NCBI GenBank assembly: GCA_017979445.1
Contig: CM030711.1
Coordinates: 43,943,560-44,007,559, forward strand
From: Akebia trifoliata
Lineage: Eukaryota; Streptophyta; Magnoliopsida; Ranunculales; Lardizabalaceae
Reading direction: 5' to 3'
Length of the DNA: 64,000 nucleotides
Each line of letters starts with the position of its first letter. The first letter of the stretch is position 1. A program made the position numbers and the translations under genes. Of this stretch, positions 61,901 to 64,000 are shown one piece after another. A model generated the notes under the pieces. That model saw only the letters and a program-made list of their open reading frames with translations, was not told where the DNA came from and did no database searches.

Positions 61901-64000
61901 TGTGGAGGAGATTGTTGATTTAAGAAGGCTGCTAGATAATCTTGTCAGTAATGGTTGACGCGGGATAAGATATGATGCAATGCATGAAAAGCACAATTTA
62001 GGACATGTTTCCCTTCCTAATGGATGATTCTTTCTTAGTATGGAATCTTTGAGGCATATTGTTTTTCTAGATATGCTTTAGATGATAGTACTAATTGTGA
62101 CTAGTTTTCTTTCTTGATGGTTATTAAGTAGTATGGTTCTTGATTGGTTGCCTTTTTATCTAAATTAAATGAAGACTTCTGTTCATGAAGAATTTTGTGC
62201 AAGCAATATATAAAGTAATCTATAAATTTTGGAACTCAATTCTGACCCAATTATTTCCCCAGTTGAAATTTAGAACTCAAGTATATATTCCTTTCATGAA
62301 GGTGCGAACTTAGCTAAGTGTGGAGTTTGATCCCACGACCCGAGTTCAAAATACATTGACCCCACCTTCATGCTGACCAATAACCCTTATTTGCCTAGTA
62401 AATAAAGTATATTCCTTTCATTAACAAACCTCCTTTATGATTCGATTCCCTCGCTGTTTATTGGAAACTGTTAAATAGTCTTGATTGTGCATCATTGAGT
62501 TACTCAGTTGCATTTTATTACGGAATTTAAAATTTCCTTTTGCCTTGCCCATCTATCATTTCCTTCAGTTTGTAGTACTGGCATTTCATATTTTCTTACT
62601 TTATGGTACAGATTGCTAAGCTGCAAATGTCGGAGTCACAAAACTCTGATTTTAAATGGGTGGAAAAGTTTAATATTGGGAGTGTCATCGAGGGACAGAT
62701 TCATGAGAAGAAAGAGTTTGGGGTTGTTCTTAGCTTTAAGGAGCATAACGATGTTTTTGGTTTTATTTCACATTATCAGTGTAAGGCCTTTTGTGTTTTG
62801 TGGTATCATTTTAGTATTTCATTAAAAAATTCAGTCCTGGTATCATGTTTCTCGTGTTCCTTTTTTGATGAGGATGATATGATATATTTATTGCAGTAGG
62901 TGGAACCAATGTGGAAACAGGCTCTGTTGTTCAGGCTATGGTTCTTGACATTGCTAAGACAGAACGCCTTGTGGATTTATCGCTCAAGCCAGAGTTGGTT
63001 ACTGGGGTGAACTTAGATGGTTCTAACCCTATTTTGAAGAAGGTTGTCATCAATTCATTTTTATTAACACCTTTGATAAATTTTTCTTGTAATCATTTTA
63101 ATAAACCATTCCGTCTTCTCTCATATTATTTCTTCTAGTAAAATGTTTCTGATAATCACCTTACCTTTAATACATCCTTTAATTTTTGCTCTTCACCCAT
63201 TTCTGTCTTTCACCCCCCTTTACTTTGTTTAGAGGGAGAAAACATAATTAACTGCACCTTGGGACAGATAAGTTCCATTCATGAGTTTGGTATATCATAA
63301 TGTTGCTTACACGCAATGTTATTATCTTATCTGGGTGTTGATGGATGCTTTATATATATATATATATATTTGGATTCTCTTTGGGCCTAACTAATATATA
63401 TATTTGTTCATTTTCAGAAACGCAAGAGAGACACATCAATGAACTTGGAGGTGCATCGGAGTGTAACAGCAATTGTGGAGATTGTCAAAGAGAACTACTT
63501 GGTAAGTATTCATTCTATCAGCTGCAGTTTTCTTATCCAATACAGAGCTTAATAGACTGAATCAAATCACTCTTCATAAACATTATATGTTTCAGAATTG
63601 ACATTATCTACCTAATCAGGTTCTTTCAATACCAGAGTTTAATCATACTATAGGATATGCATCAATAGCAGACTATAACACACAGAAGTTACCTCACAAA
63701 CTCTTCACGAACGGGCAAAGGTAGACTTCTTAGATTCTCTTTGAATTTTCTCTGTGCTTGATTTCCTTTTAGTCTGGTTAGAAAATGTATTCAGATGTTT
63801 ATATTATAATTCCCTATGGGAGATTTTGTGCCTGGCATCTTGGTTGCATGCATTTGTATGTTTTCTTTTCATGTATTATATAACAAGTCCGCATGCATCT
63901 TTTGTTCTATTTGATTGCTTTCTGGAATTATTGCTTTAACTTGGGTTCAGCATTTGAATTTTTTTTTACTTGGTGAAGTGTTGTTGCTACTGTTGAGGCT
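40507..64000 (+). CDS. RRP5: RRP5, rRNA biogenesis protein with S1 repeats (5' half, 26 exons)
   Basis: RRP5 binds pre-rRNA through S1 repeats and is needed for the cleavages that give both 18S and 5.8S rRNA in the nucleolus (known from yeast and plants). The exons seen are 40507-40660, 40742-40947, 41762-41905, 41995-42171, 44202-44298, 45291-45409, 45518-45640, 45738-45809, 48385-48477, 50077-50190, 50300-50421, 52640-52825, 52997-53071, 53350-53486, 57497-57631, 57777-57922, 57995-58060, 60230-60336, 60497-60577, 60672-60746, 60839-60940, 62612-62780, 62897-63042, 63418-63501, 63620-63720 and 63979 onward. All introns follow GT-AG. They give about 1,018 codons of an expected 1,800-1,900; the remaining S1 repeats and the C-terminal TPR/HAT repeats lie beyond the window. 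Exon 11 appears one base short. Confidence 0.92.
41040..41760. mobile_element. MITE remnant(s) in RRP5 intron 2
   Basis: 41305-41520 is a diverged relative of 59610-59800 in intron 17 (shared CATGAAATCTAGA and TGTTGGATTGTCAATGT blocks). It is followed at 41560-41730 by a block with repeated TTTGGGTAA motifs ending in GGGCTGGAGATGC, a type of end seen in small plant transposons. Clean termini were not resolved. Confidence 0.4.
41762..42171 (+). CDS. RRP5: RRP5 exons 3-4: first S1 repeat
   Basis: Exon 3 (48 codons) begins [19 protein letters not shown], a typical S1 strand-1/2 pattern, with [16 protein letters not shown] next. Exon 4 (59 codons) has [20 protein letters not shown] and [20 protein letters not shown]. 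The short intron between them is 89 bases. Confidence 0.92.
42172..44201 (+). other. RRP5 intron 4 (2.0 kb)
   Basis: The intron is AT-rich with pyrimidine-rich stretches (42285-42420). I saw no coding family or clear repeat end. GCATATG(T/C)-type motifs recur at about 42605-42680. Confidence 0.5.
44202..45409 (+). CDS. RRP5: RRP5 exons 5-6: second S1 repeat
   Basis: Exon 5 gives [19 protein letters not shown] and [12 protein letters not shown]; exon 6 gives [20 protein letters not shown] and [18 protein letters not shown]. The junction splits an Asp codon (phase 1). Confidence 0.92.
44460..44695. repeat. Palindromic AT-rich MITE-like block in intron 5
   Basis: Repeated direct and inverted copies of AGCTACTTTCTAAAAGTA and CTTTTTAACTTTCGAAAGTT alternate over 230 bases, ending in CCAAACGGGCCCTTAG. 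Such ends occur in dispersed foldback repeats of plants. The termini and target duplication are not certain. Confidence 0.5.
45518..48477 (+). CDS. RRP5: RRP5 exons 7-9: third S1 repeat
   Basis: Exon 7 reads [20 protein letters not shown] and [16 protein letters not shown]; exon 8 [10 protein letters not shown] through [10 protein letters not shown]; exon 9 [20 protein letters not shown]. All junctions are phase 0. The intron before exon 9 is 2.6 kb long and carries repeats. Confidence 0.92.
46530..47115. mobile_element. Foldback MITE in RRP5 intron 8
   Basis: The left end TTTGAACCATGGTTCAAAAT and the complement of the right end TTTGAACATGGTTTAAAAT form inverted repeats; the next bases, rich in CGAAAC / GTTTCG, also pair. 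A weak relative lies in intron 14 near 55000-55140 (CATGGTTCAAGGTATCAG, GAAACAT). No target duplication was found. Confidence 0.5.
47230..47301 (-). repeat. tRNA-related SINE remnant in intron 8
   Basis: The minus strand reads a pol III A-box TAGCTCAGTTGG and a B-box GGTTCAAGTCC at tRNA-like spacing, starting GACCCAT. The acceptor stem does not pair well, and the anticodon arm is not convincing. It is therefore a tRNA-derived repeat, not a working tRNA gene. Confidence 0.55.
48560..49620 (+). pseudogene. LINE reverse-transcriptase remnant in RRP5 intron 9
   Basis: Broken plus frames match an L1-type [17 protein letters not shown] (about 48820-48865), a segment near PISLVKG (about 49000), [15 protein letters not shown] (about 49098-49140) and [10 protein letters not shown] (about 49201-49230). 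Stops and frameshifts are dense, so it is long dead. It is in the same orientation as RRP5. Confidence 0.6.
50077..50421 (+). CDS. RRP5: RRP5 exons 10-11: fourth S1 repeat, possible frameshift
   Basis: Exon 10 (38 codons) has [20 protein letters not shown] and ends PAYVS. Exon 11 starts [14 protein letters not shown] and, after a run of As at about 50337-50342, continues with [19 protein letters not shown] only if one base is added. As read, exon 11 is 122 bases, whereas the phase-0 junctions on both sides require 123. Confidence 0.85.
50422..52639 (+). other. RRP5 intron 11 (2.2 kb)
   Basis: No gene is supported. A short imperfect direct repeat lies near 50745-50860 (AAAGTTCTCTA...TTATGGTTCAACTGGGAG and a relative 85 bases upstream). 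51060-52000 looks like decayed repeat DNA, without defined ends. Confidence 0.4.
52640..53071 (+). CDS. RRP5: RRP5 exons 12-13: fifth S1 repeat
   Basis: Exon 12 (62 codons) reads [20 protein letters not shown], then [19 protein letters not shown] and HMSEFEI. Exon 13 (25 codons) reads [20 protein letters not shown] and ends HKKTL. This is among the best conserved parts of plant RRP5. Confidence 0.93.
53350..57631 (+). CDS. RRP5: RRP5 exons 14-15: sixth S1 repeat, split by a 4-kb intron
   Basis: Exon 14 reads [20 protein letters not shown], then [20 protein letters not shown] and QGFAPR; exon 15 continues [20 protein letters not shown] and [13 protein letters not shown]. The junction is phase 2 (Arg codon). 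The intron 53487-57496 is the longest seen and holds several repeats. Confidence 0.92.
54840..55500. repeat. GC-rich inverted-end repeat in RRP5 intron 14
   Basis: The left end holds AAGGCGCGCGCCTTAGGTGC and the right end CAGGCGTACGCCTCGCC with AAGTGCACTTTT, both rich in GCC/GGC palindromes, with AT-rich DNA between. It resembles dispersed GGCGCC-type foldback repeats of plant genomes. Exact ends were not fixed. Confidence 0.4.
56795..57145 (+). pseudogene. LINE 3' end in RRP5 intron 14
   Basis: One frame reads [20 protein letters not shown] near 56840-56895, the Trp-rich zinc-binding tail (zf-RVT) typical of plant L1-like ORF2 ends, followed by a short 3' UTR, AATAAAAATCC and an A-rich tail at about 57128. 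The rest of the element is missing: a 5'-truncated insertion. Confidence 0.6.
57178..57496 (+). repeat. Tandem duplication of about 172 bp ending at the exon 15 acceptor
   Basis: CTGCAAATCTCATTTCTTTCATTG at 57197 recurs at 57369, and the following 110 bases (through TAATAATTCATTTTTAACTC) are nearly the same. The second copy leads into the used acceptor AACCAG at 57496. The first leads to a spare AATGCAG near 57336 that is not used. Confidence 0.8.
57777..60336 (+). CDS. RRP5: RRP5 exons 16-18: seventh S1 repeat
   Basis: Exon 16 reads [20 protein letters not shown] and FAEHLADHQ; exon 17 [20 protein letters not shown]; exon 18 [20 protein letters not shown] and ends QIHPRLVVH. Phases are 1, 1 and 0. 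A 2.2-kb intron separates exons 17 and 18. Confidence 0.92.
58130..58212 (-). repeat. tRNA-related SINE remnant in intron 17
   Basis: The minus strand reads TGCTAAGTTGGTAAAG (A-box-like) and GTGGGTTCAAAATC (B-box-like). It is related to the element at 62310-62395, sharing the order of the CAATG...TTTTGA blocks. Confidence 0.45.
59410..59970. mobile_element. MULE-type MITE in RRP5 intron 17
   Basis: 561 bp with inverted ends of about 75 bp: GAGTACTGATAATTTGACG at the left and, complemented, GAGTGCCGATAATTTGACG at the right; the similarity continues through CTTTTGGCGCACGCACCTGA. The flanks TTAGTCTAC (59401-59409) and TTAGTCTTA (59971-59979) agree in 7 of 9 bases, the duplication length of Mutator-like elements. 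No coding sequence. Confidence 0.7.
60497..60940 (+). CDS. RRP5: RRP5 exons 19-21: eighth S1 repeat
   Basis: Exon 19 reads [20 protein letters not shown] and GFSPKHK; exon 20 [20 protein letters not shown]; exon 21 [20 protein letters not shown] and ends YFHLEEK. All junctions are phase 0. Confidence 0.92.
60941..62611 (+). other. RRP5 intron 21 (1.7 kb)
   Basis: Contains a duplicated GGAAGCTTAATT(A/G)TATTTGAGGCTTTT block (61341 and 61443) and the SINE remnant at 62310-62395. Nothing else could be named. Confidence 0.5.
62310..62395 (-). repeat. tRNA-related SINE remnant in intron 21
   Basis: The minus strand reads TTGGTCAGCATGAAGGTGGG and, further on, GTGGGATCAAACTCC, a B-box. It is the third such relic in RRP5, again opposite to the direction of the gene. 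Confidence 0.45.
62612..63042 (+). CDS. RRP5: RRP5 exons 22-23: ninth S1 repeat
   Basis: Exon 22 reads [20 protein letters not shown], then [20 protein letters not shown]; exon 23 [20 protein letters not shown] and [15 protein letters not shown], ending PILKK. The donor after ATTATCAGT and the acceptor at 62896 restore a Leu codon across the junction. Confidence 0.9.
63418..64000 (+). CDS. RRP5: RRP5 exons 24-26 (partial): start of the tenth S1 repeat
   Basis: Exon 24 reads [20 protein letters not shown] and EIVKENYL; exon 25 (63620-63720) [20 protein letters not shown] and [11 protein letters not shown]. The acceptor used is at 63619, not the AG at 63597, which would break the frame. Exon 26 starts at 63979 and reads SVVATVEA up to the window end. 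Confidence 0.88.

Noticed and set aside
63590..63600. Acceptor TTTCAG at 63597 for RRP5 exon 25
   Set aside because: Using it adds bases with stops and breaks the conserved ENYL-VLSIPE join; the AG at 63619 keeps frame.
1..64000. CRISPR arrays, bacterial operons, rRNA genes
   Set aside because: No spaced identical repeats of CRISPR type, ribosome-binding-site-led gene clusters or rRNA sequence were seen; the content is that of a plant nuclear genome.

Overview
The window is nuclear DNA of a flowering plant, probably a eudicot; the species cannot be named from it. The evidence is an intron-rich gene for a conserved nucleolar protein, plant-type retrotransposons, endogenous pararetrovirus sequence and very AT-rich intergenic DNA with many TA-microsatellites. 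Only two host genes are recognisable: a first-exon relic of a COP10-like E2-variant gene on the minus strand near 8.4 kb, and the 5' half of the ribosome biogenesis gene RRP5 on the plus strand from 40.5 kb to the window end.

Layout. 1-6141: a decayed Ty3/gypsy element with chromodomain traces (5' LTR, iMet primer site, gag, protease, RT, RNase H, integrase, polypurine tract, 3' LTR). A 325-bp hAT-type MITE sits in its 5' LTR and a 724-bp solo LTR in its 3' LTR. 6142-9573: intergenic sequence, LTR-like debris and the COP10-like relic with a local tandem duplication. 9574-15304: two foldback elements inserted in TA-microsatellites, one 4.4 kb with arms of about 1.7 kb and one 378 bp. About 14.5-38.9 kb: an AT-rich, satellite-like repeat territory in both orientations, broken by endogenous caulimovirid (plant pararetrovirus) sequence.

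The viral part holds two lineages. Lineage B (18.2-21.6 kb) consists of rearranged coat-protein fragments. Lineage A (24.0-37.7 kb) has an isolated movement-protein fragment, an inverted leader-plus-ORF2 fragment, and one apparently full-length, circularly permuted genome on the minus strand, flanked by a 100-bp direct repeat. Its RT domain was later split by a 3.19-kb solo LTR with a CTGGG target duplication. Without that LTR the viral unit is about 7.4 kb. The order movement protein, coat protein with zinc knuckle, protease, RT, RNase H, then a separate ORF2, fits the florendovirus-like layout. All viral frames carry stops or breaks.

38.9-64.0 kb: promoter region and the first 26 exons of RRP5, covering the N-terminal tail and about nine and a half S1 repeats (about 1,018 codons). 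The introns are loaded with MITEs, tRNA-related SINE remnants and LINE fragments. Every exon junction I traced keeps frame except exon 11, which reads one base short; this is either a real frameshift, an assembly error in an A-run, or my own miscount.
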